Assembly (NCBI RefSeq): GCF_963675165.1 | Contig: NC_087382.1 | Location: 3,697,963-3,761,962, forward strand | DNA: 64,000 nt | Reading direction: 5' to 3' | Source of the DNA: Halichondria panicea | Taxonomy: Eukaryota > Porifera > Demospongiae > Suberitida > Halichondriidae | In this document: one piece after another, positions 22,956-33,719 of the stretch | Position numbering within the stretch: the stretch's first letter is position 1 | Layout: the number at the start of each line of letters is the position of its first letter | Position numbers and translations under genes: made by a program | Notes under the pieces: model-generated | Database searches by the model: none | What the model was told of the DNA's origin: nothing | What the model saw: only the letters and a program-made list of their open reading frames with translations

Positions 22956-24183
22956 TTAGAGTAGAACCTGTGTGAGGAGATAACACATTGTCACACAATA
23001 TTGAGAGGTACAAAAAATATTCAAATTATCGCCATGCTTTTTCTATTAAATAAGGCACTACTTTTAACGTTGTTTCGAGGCTACTGAGTATACTGAATGT
23101 AAAACAAGAATTTATGATTATGAGCTATGGAATGGAGAAATGTCATGTCCAGGTACGTGGCGCCTTATTCAGTTAGAAGTAGTGTGCGTACAAGTACTGA
23201 ATAGCTCCGAATAACACTACATCATTGACTATCCTTATAGGCACAGCACAATCGTTAGGCAACAATAAAAAAGTATGTAATCTTTTTGTGTATAATTATA
23301 ATAAATGTTACACTCACTTGTTATTATACATACAGCTAGCTTGTTACCCATTCAATACACTGACACAATGGATATATAATTTTATGACAAAAATTAATAA
23401 TGGCCATAATTACAACTATAGCTTGAACATCCCCCCTCGCCCCCGCTCCCGCCCTATTACTAGTCTAGAGTCTACACACACCCTCCATATATACACCACT
23501 CACCTTTACAACAGCCACCATTCATTCATATCATAAGCTGACCGGCCACAGCTAGCTCGAGCCACAGCTGCCATGAGCAGAGCACTGGGTGTTGGTCGTG
23601 TTAGTTAAATTACTAACACGACCAACACCCACAAAATTAAACGCACCAAGAGCCCCGCCCCCTTAGAGCATCTGCCTAATACTGTTTCAAATGCCATGCA
23701 AGAAAACCATGCAGGCTGGGCAGCTGGAGCTAATTATAATTCATGTGAAATACATACCGCATCGAGTTATCCCAGTAATTAATTAACTGCTCTTCCCTCG
23801 AAAAACACGAAATTTTGCACACCTCATGAGAAACTTTCCTGCTAATGTGTACCGTAATTGCAATGATAATAAGAATTAAAAATCAATTGAATATGCATAA
23901 TTATGATATCTATAATAATAGTTGCATATGTTCTGGATTGTAATGATTGTCCATTCATTATTATCTTCCAAACTGTACAGACACGTTAGTAAAGATGGAC
24001 CTGCACGGGACATTAAAGATGACAATTGAATCAATGCATACCAAACAGAAGAACTCTAGACACTGATTTGTTTGCAATAGACTTCCCACGTATTTGACAA
24101 ATTTGGGCTTAGGCCTTCCTTAGAGCTACAGAATTGCTTTTTCGAAATTGGACCTTCCAAACTCAAGTTATAAGTGCTCAAAG
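22956..24183. other. Intergenic region, no gene seen
   Basis: AT-rich sequence with the upstream part of GT92 copy 2 and a short perfect hairpin at 23587-23630. Plus-strand open frames here show no similarity that I recognise. Confidence 0.5.
23587..23630. repeat. Perfect 19-bp inverted repeat with 6-base loop
   Basis: The arms gggtgttggtcgtgttagt and its exact reverse complement flank the loop taaatt. Function unknown; the stem is short for a metazoan miRNA precursor. Confidence 0.95.
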
Positions 24184-24459
24184 TTAGCGACCACTGCAGA
24201 TACCCTCATACCTGTGGAGATAGAAGAATATGTATCCAGTGGTCTGCCTCCTTTGTCTAATGTCCTCTTCCCTCACTTCACTGACTTGTGAGTCATTGTA
24301 AGTACGCCAGCTGTGATCAGGGAACGAGTACACGTCACTGATGTAGTGACCTGTGTGAGGGGAGTGGGCGGATATGTGTGTGTGAGGGGAGTGGACAGCA
24401 GGTGTGTGAGGTATGTGAGGCTCGGACAAATGTTAGATTGAAATACATCATTTGAAAGG

Positions 24460-25110
24460 TAGTTTCTAAGCTTTCAGAAAAAATCATAATATTTTTGATA
24501 TTGGATCAACAGTACTCAAGTTATGGCTGTTCAAAGATGTTCAACTACAACCCTCCCCCCCTCTCTTGTATAGTTCGGGGACTCTTTCAGCTGCCATAAC
24601 TTGAATTCCGTGGATAGTGTCTATGATTTTCTGAAAAGAATTTTTAAGAGGTGTGATAAAATTTCATATTTGAGAGATAAAAGTATTTATTAATTTGGCG
24701 ATACCATAGATAATCAATAGTTTGGGGACTCTTTCAGCTGCCATAACTTGAGAATTCCAATGTCAATATTTTTATAATTTTCTATAAAAAGAATTTTCAA
24801 GAGCTAGGGTGTGATCAAATTTTATATTTGAGAGATAACAGTATTGGCCAATTTGGCGATACCCATGGTCTAAGGCCGAAAAATGACGAATTATGGTCCC
24901 AACAAAATTTGGATTTGAACACATCATTTGAAAAGTTTCTTTCTCAGCTTTCAGAAAATCAAAACATTTTTGAAATTGGATCGATAATACTAAAGTTACG
25001 GCTGTTGAAAAATGTTCAACTGCAACTCCCCTTCCGTTTAATGAATGATTTGGGGACTCTTTTAGCTGCCATAACTTGTATTCAAAATTCCGTGTATTTA
25101 ATTTAAACGA
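24460..25110. repeat. Dispersed repeat cluster, alternating motifs
   Basis: Two imperfect copies of a block (agctttcagaaaa...ttggatc...ctcaagttatggctgtt) alternate with three copies of a second block (ggggactctttcagctgcc...aacttgaattc...gagagataa...ggcgatacc). The first block also occurs at 904-975 and, in part, at 16680-16940. It lies between two exon blocks of the USP remnant and does not encode a protein. Confidence 0.75.
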
Positions 25111-25624
25111 TTTTATGAAAGCTTAGAGAGAGACCTTTCAAAACGGAACCCCATGCATGCATATTAGAGTGTGTGTATATCACCTTAGTGTGGACGCAGT
25201 GAAGAGAGGAGTGGTTCATACTGAGTCTTGGCCATGCATGTGTCCTGTATGATTAATTAAACAGCAATAGAATTATAAAAGAAGGCTATACTGCAAGACA
25301 ACATGCCAAACATGCCATGCAATGTGGTAGAGTACATTCATTGATCAAGCCAGAAAATTATACTGTAAAAACAATGTCTGGACATTTGAATTCTGTTAGC
25401 ACATAAATTACGGGCCAGATCATTGTCTAGTATAGCATCTTCGACCTCTACATTTGTACTATCTATATCTACACCAAATGCACTGACAGTGATGTTTGTG
25501 TTCTGTGCCCTCAGCTTACCAACATCGATGTATCGTGGTATTCTAATATTGTCCACTCTCTTAGAGTTCTCAGACAGCTGGTATATAGTTGTAACCATAG
25601 CGCTTGAGGTGGAGTATCATAATC

Positions 25625-25760
25625 GTGTGTGTGTGTAATGTGTGCGTGCATGTGATGTGTGTGAGTGTGTGTGTGTGTGTGATGTGTGTGTGTGTATGCG
25701 TGTGTACATACGCGCGTGTGCGTGGGTAAGTATGGGTGTGTGCATGCGTATGTGTGTACA
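25625..25760. repeat. TG-rich microsatellite cluster
   Basis: Degenerate TG repeats with GC and AT interruptions. On the minus strand it is CA-rich and abuts the middle exon of the USP remnant with no AG for about 145 bases. Confidence 0.9.
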
Positions 25761-26164
25761 TGCATGGGGGGTGAGAGGACTATAAATACGATTCATACAC
25801 ACTACACATCTGTTTAAGTTATGGGAGGTATGAAAAAGGCTATAAATATTACCAAACGTACGCGACAGCAATTAATTTAGTCTGCCGTCGACAGATAAAC
25901 AAACAATCACATGTTTAGTTGAGTAGTCCAATTCTCACGGCAGCCAAAAATAATAGTAATACAAGACAGTGTAAAGTATAATCATCTCCCCCCACCTTGG
26001 TAGTCTAGCCAGTTGCAGGGAGAGTGTTGCAGTCTGACAGCCACAGCTGGTGCAGTTGAACTCAACCTCCTCAGCCTGTGAGAAGAAAATCAGGCATGAA
26101 TATTTTAATGTGAGGTATTTATTCCTGCATGCCTAGAACAGAGGTATACTTATACTCCCCTCCC

Positions 26165-26172
26165 TATAAAAG
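26165..26172 (+). promoter_or_regulatory. TATA box upstream of first receptor copy
   Basis: TATAAAAG in a ctccctataaaag context, 134 bases before the MDG start at 26306. The same ccccctataaaag context precedes the intact copy at 49838. Confidence 0.55.
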
Positions 26173-26305
26173 AAAGTGTTTGTGTAGCACAATTCACAAA
26201 AAGCAAGTAATATAGAACTATATATATAGAACAAGTCAATTAAAATTAGCAACAAGTCAACTACTGAGTCAAGTACGCACCTACGAATCGAAGGAAACAA
26301 GGGAA

Positions 26306-26494
26306 ATGGATGGACTAGATGACAACGTGTCCAACAACACAAACGTGTACTGTACAAATGTCAGTCAGATTCAAGTTGTGAGCATCTTTGGAATAATTAG
26401 CACACTATTGCTATTGGTTCCCTCACTTCTCTTTAAGCTGCACTGTAGTAGACATAAATTGTTTAATACAAGCTTCTCAGAAAATGAAGTCTAA
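26306..26494 (+). pseudogene. 7TM array copy 1, N-terminal fragment
   Basis: Starts MDGLDDNVSNNTNVYC like the intact copies and reaches the first membrane span (IISTLLLLVPSLL), then diverges into KLHCSRHKLF and stops after 62 residues. TM2 to tail are absent. The 3' part (from about 26430) is nearly identical to a non-coding block at about 53766-53836, so the truncation junction was itself copied elsewhere. Confidence 0.75.
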
Positions 26495-26755
26495 AACTGA
26501 CATACAACAATTCCTTAAACAACAATGAATATTTGAGTAAGTGGTTCTCATGCATATAGCAAGTCATGAATACACTCCTACACAATCTCCATTGCACATG
26601 TGCAGGCTCGCCCCATTATACACAAGGGTATCTCTAATAATGCAGTAGCTATTTGAAGTGCTTTAGCAATAGAAGTAGCTGCATGCATAAAAGACAAGAC
26701 AGTTGAAGAGAACTATACTGAGTCCCAGTGATGTGGATATTATAAAACAAGGAAA

Positions 26756-27778
26756 ATGGATGGACTAGATTACTATGTGGACAACAGCACAAACTGTCTA
26801 AATATCAGTGATTCTGTGATAAAGTCATTCCAAACTTTCAGAATCTCTTGTATAATTGGCACACCGTTGCTATTGGTTCCCTCATTGATATTGCAGTTGT
26901 TTTTTATATACCGGTACAAGTCTACATTTCTACACCGTCAATTGCTCTACACAACTGTTGTTTTGATACTAATGAATGCTATCTACATTGTACACCTGAG
27001 CACTATTGATATCAGTTGTTCTTTGTCTTTCGCATATGTGACTAACGGTTTGAATCGGTACATATTTTATGTGGATATCATTCAAGTAACAATCATCCAT
27101 CTTCTACTCTTGTACAAGCTTTGCAAGCACATAGAAACAAGAACCATGCAACGTCTACGGACACTTTGCTGCAATATTCGTCCACGCCTGTGGCATGAAG
27201 TGATGATAGTGTGTATTCAACTTGGCCTCCCATTACCCGTACTAATAGTTAACATTGTGATGACATTAAAAACTCTATATTCAATTTTAAATGACATTAT
27301 AGATTCGGAAATGAGATATCTTTTTCTGCCTACACTGGCAGTCAACATACTACTAGGCCTGATATGCATAGTGTTGCTGGTGGTCTGGTTTTGTATGCTG
27401 ATAAAGAGAAAACTGTTGAAAAACAAAGCCAAATTTGTGTGCACTCAAATGGGTCACATATTAATCGTCTTAGTCGTCTTATTAATCGGGAACACAGCTT
27501 TTTTCTATAATTTAGATGATTCCTTTTTTGTATTTTTTGCCCTGCGAACATTTGCTACTGTATCGTTTAGTGTATACTTTCTCGTAAGCCTACCAGATTT
27601 ACAAAGGAGAGTCACTACAAAGGCCCAAGTTCCTGCAACTAATTGTCACACCAACCCGCCCTCTACTAGAGTCAGCCTGCCTACAGATACAGCCGAGCAT
27701 GCTCCAAACTTTCTAAGCCCAAGTACGGCAGGACCTTCAGAAGTGACTCCACTAGTGAACAATGAAACCTTATTGTAA
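26756..27778 (+). CDS. 7TM receptor-like protein, array copy 2 (intact)
   Basis: Intronless, 340 aa. The short N-terminus carries two sequons (NST, NIS) and no signal peptide. Seven hydrophobic spans lie at about 30-53, 62-84, 97-118, 150-172, 190-216, 225-247 and 252-277, followed by a 60-residue cytoplasmic-type tail rich in Ser, Thr and Pro. Conserved family features: YRYKSTFLHRQ after TM1, a Cys before TM3 (here SCSLSF), LLLLYKLCKHIETR after TM3, CNIRPRLWHEVMIVCIQLG at TM4, LLKNKAKFVCTQMGH before TM6, and the tail NPPSTRVSLPTDTAEHAPNF. DRY, CWxP and NPxxY of class A GPCRs are absent, so the fold is called from topology only. This copy ends NNETLL. The ATG is in a block (ggaaaATGGATGGAC) common to all copies. 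A receptor role, possibly chemosensory, is inference from family expansion. Confidence 0.8.
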   Translation: MDGLDYYVDNSTNCLNISDSVIKSFQTFRISCIIGTPLLLVPSLILQLFFIYRYKSTFLHRQLLYTTVVLILMNAIYIVHLSTIDISCSLSFAYVTNGLNRYIFYVDIIQVTIIHLLLLYKLCKHIETRTMQRLRTLCCNIRPRLWHEVMIVCIQLGLPLPVLIVNIVMTLKTLYSILNDIIDSEMRYLFLPTLAVNILLGLICIVLLVVWFCMLIKRKLLKNKAKFVCTQMGHILIVLVVLLIGNTAFFYNLDDSFFVFFALRTFATVSFSVYFLVSLPDLQRRVTTKAQVPATNCHTNPPSTRVSLPTDTAEHAPNFLSPSTAGPSEVTPLVNNETLL

Positions 27779-28119
27779 TCTAGCTAGTACAAGCACGTTA
27801 TATTTGTACATGCACACACACATGCACAATGTATGAGAACATAATCATTATTATACTCTAATGAAAGTAATATCAGAAACCAATGAGTATACTAGCTCTA
27901 TATAGCCTTAAACCTAGCTTGTACGACAATATCCCTCATATAGACAGCCAACTGCCCATAGTGGCAAGTCCAACACGTGAATACAATTAAAAATTGTGTT
28001 TGTCTGATAAATGCTATATAGGGTGACTTCCTTACAATCTTCCCTGTATACTCGGGTTCTCTTCTAATAAGCACAAGTCTTTGTCTAACACAATGCATAG
28101 AGTATAGCTACGTATAATT

Positions 28120-28535
28120 ATTTTTAATCGGGAACATAGATTTGTGGTTTCAGGTTATACTGATGGTCTATAGTAGCAATACGAACAATTGCTCCAGTAT
28201 ATTTTGGTGTGTACATTAAGTCTATTTATTCTGAGAAAGAAAGTTCCATATACAAAGGCCCAAGTGTTTGCAACTAATCGCCACACCAACCCGCCCTCTA
28301 CTAGATAATACAAACAGCTGTTCCAGTATCTTTTGGTGTGTATATTCTCATAAGCATACCAAAATAATATGCGAAAGAAAGTCCGTACAAGAGCTTTTAC
28401 AAGCCACACCAACCCGCCCTCTACTAGAGTCAGCCTGCCTACAGATACAGCCGAACATGCTCCAAACTTTCTAAGTCCAAGTACTGCATGAGCATGCAGG
28501 ACCTTCAGAAGTGACTCCACTAATAAACTAAAAGT
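28120..28535 (+). pseudogene. Two tandem 7TM tail remnants
   Basis: TM6-TM7 traces (aatcgggaacatag, attgctccagta) and two successive copies of the conserved tail DNA (near 28258-28312 and 28395-28530), both frameshifted. The second reads in the alternative frame ATPTRPLLESACLQIQPN, typical of frameshifted tails in this array. No core exists upstream. Confidence 0.8.
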
Positions 28536-29220
28536 AGAATATTTGTACATGCACACACATTACAAGACAGAAAGTACTATCACAAACCAATGAGTACTAG
28601 CTCTAGCCTTATTCTTCTTCATATCTAGATAGACAAATTGCCTGTAGAGGCAATTTCCAAAACATGAATACAATTACAAAATGTGTTCAATACAAGGGAA
28701 GATGTGCATGTCCAGCAACTACACACAATCTCCACTACCACACATACACAAGCATGCAAGCGTACATGCAGTCTTGTCTAACCAAGAGCTCATAAATAGA
28801 GAGAAATAACTTCAGTGTATGCTCGAGGCTTATATACGTTTCGTAATTCGTACATTGTCAATTGTTAATTTGTACATGCACACACAATTAATGAGAACAC
28901 AGTATAATGAAAGTACTATTGAGTACTATAGCTCTAGCCTTATTCAGAACTAGCTGGTATAGATAACTCCCTCGTATAGATAGTCAACTGCCCAAATAGT
29001 GGCAAGTCCAAATGTGAATTAATGCAATTATAGAAGTTGTGTACATAAGGGAAGGTCGTCAGCAATTACGCTGAGATTGCAATTCTTGTGGCCTAGGGGT
29101 TAGATGATGGTGATGTCCAGCAACTTGTGTATACTTAGTTACAGTGCAAGGTCAAACAGTGGTCATAAGTCCTTATGTTACTTACAATGAATATCTGAGT
29201 GGTTCTCACACAAACAACTT
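28536..29220 (+). other. Array spacer sequence
   Basis: Copies of spacer modules seen throughout the array: a 3' flank module (tttgtacatgcacacacaatgag, gagtactagctctagccttattc) and an upstream module (agggaagatgtgcatgtccagcaac, gcctaggggttagatgatgg). No open reading frame of note. Confidence 0.6.
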
Positions 29221-29221
29221 A

Positions 29222-29440
29222 CGAGAATAACCCACTTCCACACAATAATCGTCTTAGTCTACGAAATCTATGAAAGAAATTCATGACAAAGGCCTATGTT
29301 CCTGCAACTAATCGCCACACCAACCCGCCCTCTACTAGAGTCAGCCTGCCTACAGATACAGCCGAACATGCTCCAAACTTTCTAAGCCCAAGCACGGCAG
29401 AACCTTCAGAAGTGACTCCATGCACTAATAAACTAAAAAC
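29222..29440 (+). pseudogene. Orphan 7TM tail
   Basis: A tail copy with good DNA conservation (gcaactaatcgccacaccaac to cttcagaagtgactcc) preceded by a few bases of TM6/TM7 trace. All membrane spans are missing. Confidence 0.8.
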
Positions 29441-29923
29441 CCCTATTAAAAAAGACGTTAATTTGTACATGCACACACACACACAATGAGAGACAGTTTA
29501 TAATGAAAGTACTATCACAAACCAATGAGTACTAGCTCTAGCCTTATTCAGAAACCCTTCTTCATATCTAGATAGACAAACTGCCTATAGAGGTAATTAC
29601 CTAAATATGAATATAATTAAATTGTGTTCAATACAAGGGAAGATGTGCATGTCCAGCAACTACACACAATCTCCACTACCACACATGCATGCAAATACAC
29701 GCCCTGTATATAAGCAAGCGTACAGTCTTTGTCTAACCAAGAGCTCAGAAGTAACTTCAGCGTATGCTCGAGGCTTACGTTTCGTATAGTATAATTGCCG
29801 GTGAAACCGCATTTCTTTAATATATGGAAAGCCACCAAACCGCAGCGCTATATTGTATTGTGTATATATAACACGTATATAGGGATTCAACCCACTTTAG
29901 TTTTACAAATTCTCATGCATTAT

Positions 29924-29933
29924 CCATATATGG
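29924..29933 (+). promoter_or_regulatory. CArG box (upstream of copy 3)
   Basis: CCATATATGG, a perfect CC(A/T)6GG site, in the conserved context ttatccatatatggcaatgcagtc. It lies 226 bases before the copy 3 start. The downstream TATTTAA of other copies has been lost here. Confidence 0.6.
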
Positions 29934-30158
29934 CAATGCAGTCATCATATGACGCTCTTATGGTCTCCATCGGAGATCATGTGAGATAGAGTGTGTTGTA
30001 CTTGCTAATATTGCTCCTGGTCTAACACAATGCATGTAGTAGCTACATTAGAAGTATTCTAGCAATAGCTGCATACACACAAGTCAAGAGAGTTTAGCAA
30101 TGGACCAAATCAAGTGAAGAGAGAGGTACTGACTCAAGAATCTGACTATACAAGGAAA

Positions 30159-31027
30159 ATGGATGGGCAACTTTACAATGAGCCCAACAGCACAAACTAT
30201 CTTAATATCAATGATTCTGTGAAAAAGCAGTTCCAATTAGATATGAGGATCTTTGTTATAATCAGCATAGTGCTATTACGGTAGTTCCCACATTGATCTT
30301 GCAGCTCTTCTTTATCTGTTGGTACAAGTCTACATTTCTACACCGACAATTCCTCTACACAACAGTTTTTGTGCTATTATATTATATATCTTTGCAGCTG
30401 AGCACTCTTGATGTTGATTGTTCTTTCTTTCCTTTGTTAATGAATAGCTTGATTGGGTACATAATTATAAGTAGGTACATATCTTATGTGGAGATAATGC
30501 AAATAACAACAATCCATCTTCTCCTGTTGTACAAACTCTGCAAGCACATAGAAACAAGAATCACGCAACGGCTACGGGCACTGCGCTGCAATATTTGTCC
30601 ACACCTATGGCATGATGTGATGATAGTGTGTATTCAACTTGGTCTCCCATTACCCGTACTAATAGCTGACATTGTGATGACATTGAAAACTCGCTCAATC
30701 TACTTTATAGAAGAGGAACTTTATTATATTGTTAGACCTCTGCTGGCAGTCAATGCACTATTGGGCCTGACATGCACAGTGATACTGGTTAGTTGGTTTT
30801 GTATGCTGTGGAAAAGAAGATTGCTAAAGAATAAAGTGAAATTTGTGTGCACTCAAATGGGCCACATACTGTTCATCTTAGTCGTCTTATTAATTGGGAG
30901 CATACTTTTATTGCCTTTATATTATAGTTATGGTAATGCAGTAGTTTTTGTAATGCGAATGTTTCCTCCCATATCTTTTGGTGTGTACTTTATCGTAAGT
31001 CTACCAAGTATACGAAGGATCTTATGA
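30159..31027 (+). pseudogene. 7TM array copy 3, frameshifted and tail-less
   Basis: Starts MDGQLYNEPNSTNYLNIND. In TM1 the expected gtgctattggttcccac reads gtgctattacggtagttcccac, a 5-base gain with an in-frame TAG. The body then stays open through TM7 and stops at IRRIL after the last span, before the usual tail. Body motifs (CNICPHLWHDVMIVCIQLG, LLKNKVKFVCTQMGH) are intact. Confidence 0.85.
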
Positions 31028-31039
31028 ATAAACCACTTT

Positions 31040-31335
31040 CACACGATACACAACTTATTTCTATTCAGCTATTCAGATTATGTTCATTTTTCTCTTGCAA
31101 TATTTTCTGCACTACGAACAATTGCTCTCGTATCTTTTGGTGTGTATGTTCTCATAAGCCTACCACATCTACAAAAGAAAGTCACTACAAAGGCCCAAGT
31201 TCCAACTAATCGCCACACCAACCCGCCCTCTACTAGAGTCAGCCTGCCTATAGATACAGCCGAACATGCTCCAAACTTTCTAAGTCCAAGCATGGCAGAA
31301 TCTTCAGAAGCGACTCCGCTAATACAATTAAACCC
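31040..31335 (+). pseudogene. Second TM7-plus-tail fragment after copy 3
   Basis: A separate TM6/TM7 trace (attgctctcgtatcttttggtg) with a full tail in frame (SLPHLQKKVTTKAQV, then NRHTNPPSTRVSLPIDTAEH). It duplicates the 3' end already passed in copy 3, so it comes from another copy, probably by unequal exchange. Confidence 0.8.
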
Positions 31336-31773
31336 TTATTGTAAAAAGAAGATGTTATTATTTGTACATGCACACACATTACAAGACAGTTTATATGAAA
31401 GCACTATCACAAACCAATGAGTACTAGCTCTAGCCTTATTCAGAAACCATTCTTCATATCTAGATAAACAAACTGCCTATAGTGGTAATTATCTAAACAT
31501 GAATATAACTAGAGCACTAAAGTGCAAACCCTCGGCTGGTGACATGATTAAAAAGCAACCAGAAATATAATGCAGTGCATATAGTGACGTTGTTATCATG
31601 TATGACTTGCACAGCAACTCAGGAGCAATAAAACTAAACTCAAAACTAAAGTTGGAGTCTTAGACTAAGAGAAGTATGGCTCCTTCCAGGCTGGAGTACA
31701 TATAGGATCCAGAGTCAGTCAACAACCTTAGTCACACAATTCTACTTTTTCTTGACCGTATTCAATTGTTCCT

Positions 31774-31848
31774 GGTACGGGATCACTTCAGCTGAAAATA
31801 CATAATCAAGCCTTGACTAGATATTTTTAGCTGAAGTGATCCCGTACC
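31774..31848. repeat. 27-bp-arm inverted repeat in satellite unit 1
   Basis: The arm ggtacgggatcacttcagct and its exact reverse complement, extended by seven more bases with one mismatch, flank a short spacer. An identical copy lies in unit 2 at 32353-32427. Later units keep only the left arm in diverged form. Confidence 0.92.
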
Positions 31849-33719
31849 TTGACTCAAGGCCACATGGCAAGTTTAAGCTTCTTAGCTTTTGCTCGCTTTT
31901 ACTCGACAAAGAAGCTTTAACATCAAAATCTGCCACTATTTAAACCAAGATATTGTTGTGTGAAGACTACCTATGCTGCAAACGCAGTGCTATGGCATCC
32001 AGGTGAGTAGATATACTCGTTACAAACAAACAAACAAACAAACTAGAGCACTAAAGTGCAAACCCTCGGCTGGTGACATGATTAAAAAGCAACCAGAAAT
32101 ATAATGCAGTGCATATAGTGATGTTGTTATCATGTACATGTATGACTTGCACAGCAACTCAGGAGCAATAAAACAAAACTCAAAACTAAAGTAACAACGT
32201 GCACATGGACTGGGATCACAGCAAAGAAGCCTGGAGTCTTAGACTAAGAGAAGTATGGCTCCTTCCAGGCTGGAGTACGTATAGGATCCAGAGTCAGTCA
32301 ACAACCTTAGTCACACAATTCTACTTTTTCTTGGCCGTATTCAATTGTTCCTGGTACGGGATCACTTCAGCTGAAAATACATAATCAAGCCTTGACTAGA
32401 TATTTTTAGCTGAAGTGATCCCGTACCTTGACTCAAGGCCACATGGCAAGTTTAAGCTTCTTAGCTTTTGCTCGCTTTTACTCGACAAAGAAGCTTTAAC
32501 ATCAAAATCTGCCACTATTTAAACCAAGATATTGTTGTGTGAAGACTACCTATGCTGCAAACGCAGTGCTATGGCATCCAGGTGAGTAGATATACTCGTT
32601 ACAAACAAACAAACAAACTAGAGCACTAAAGTGCAAACCCTCGGCTGGTGACATGATTATAAAGAAACCAGAAGACTGATATAATGCAGTGCATATATTA
32701 TAGTGATGTTGTTATCATCATCATGCACTGGCATGACTTGCACAGCAACTCAGGACTAAACCAGACTGGAGGCATGCTGAAACATTTGAGAACAGGTGGT
32801 ACTGTAGATATAATTATGCACTGTGGATTAGGATCACAGTAAAGAAGCCTGGAGTCTCAGAAAAGTATGGCTCCAGGTTCTGCATGGAGTAGGATCCCAG
32901 TCAGCAGCAGGAGCTATAATTCAAGCTTCTACTTTAGTGACCCTGTTCCATTGTTCCTGGTATATACAGCTTTCTACTTTAGTGACCCTGTTCCATCGTT
33001 CTTGGTACAGGATCACTTCAGTTATAAGTAACGCATGTGCAAGTTCTGTTCAAGCTACATTTTGCTCGCTTTTATTAGACAAAGGAGCTTTAACACCGAA
33101 AGCTGCCACTATTTAAAGTACTAACTTGTTGTGTGGAGGCTACTCACGCTGTAAACGCAGTGCTAGAGCATCCAAGTAAGCAGACCTAGTCACAAGCTTA
33201 TTCAAGCTTCTTAGCTTTTGCTCGACAAAGAAGCTTTAATATCAAAATCTGCCACTATTTAAATCAAGATATTGTTGTGTGAAGGCTATCCATGCTGTAA
33301 ACGCAGTGCTGTGGCATCCAGGTGAGTAGATATACCTGTGACAAACAAACAAACAGACAAACTAGAGCACTAAAGTGCAAACCCTCGGCTGGTGACATGA
33401 TTATAAAGAAACTAGAAATATAATGCAGTGCATAATTATAGTGATGTTGTTATCATGTATGACTTGCACAGCAACTCAGGAGCAATAAAACTAAACCAGA
33501 CTGGAGGCATGCTGAAACATTTGAGAACAGGTAGTGGTACTATAGATATATTATGCACTGTGGATTAGGATCACAGTAAAGAAGCCTGGAGTCTCAGAGA
33601 AGTATGGCTCCAGGCTCTGCATGGAGTAGGATCCCAGTCAGCAGCAGGAGCTATAATTTAAGCTTCTACTTTAGTGACCCTGTTCCATTGTTCCTGGTAT
33701 AATACAGCTTTCTACTTTA

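Larger units (their letters stand above)
24184..26075 (-). pseudogene. USP37/26/29-like ubiquitin hydrolase remnant (3' part)
   Basis: Three exon-like blocks on the minus strand belong to a ubiquitin-specific protease. 26075-25996 encodes EVEFNCTSCGC...LARLPR (zinc-binding Cys pair, donor GTGGGG, phase 2). 25624-25520 encodes IMILHLKRYGYN and then ENSKRVDNIRIPRYIDV (donor GTAAGC). 24350-24184 encodes GHYISDVYSFPDHSWRTYND (catalytic His box) to GYIFFYLHR and a stop. Defects: phase requires the middle exon to begin at the G just after (CA)n, where the dinucleotide is AC instead of AG, and its two conserved halves are one nucleotide out of frame with a stop between. The exon linking it to the His box was not found. 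The Cys-box half is absent and the receptor array begins at 26.3 kb. An acceptor at CTCAAG would restore the downstream frame but would delete the LHLKRY strand. Pseudogene is favoured; assembly error is possible. Confidence 0.7.

Noticed and set aside
25511..25871. His/Thr-rich open frames on the minus strand
   Set aside because: CA microsatellite translation. Only the terminal LHLKRYGYN part is meaningful, as a USP remnant.
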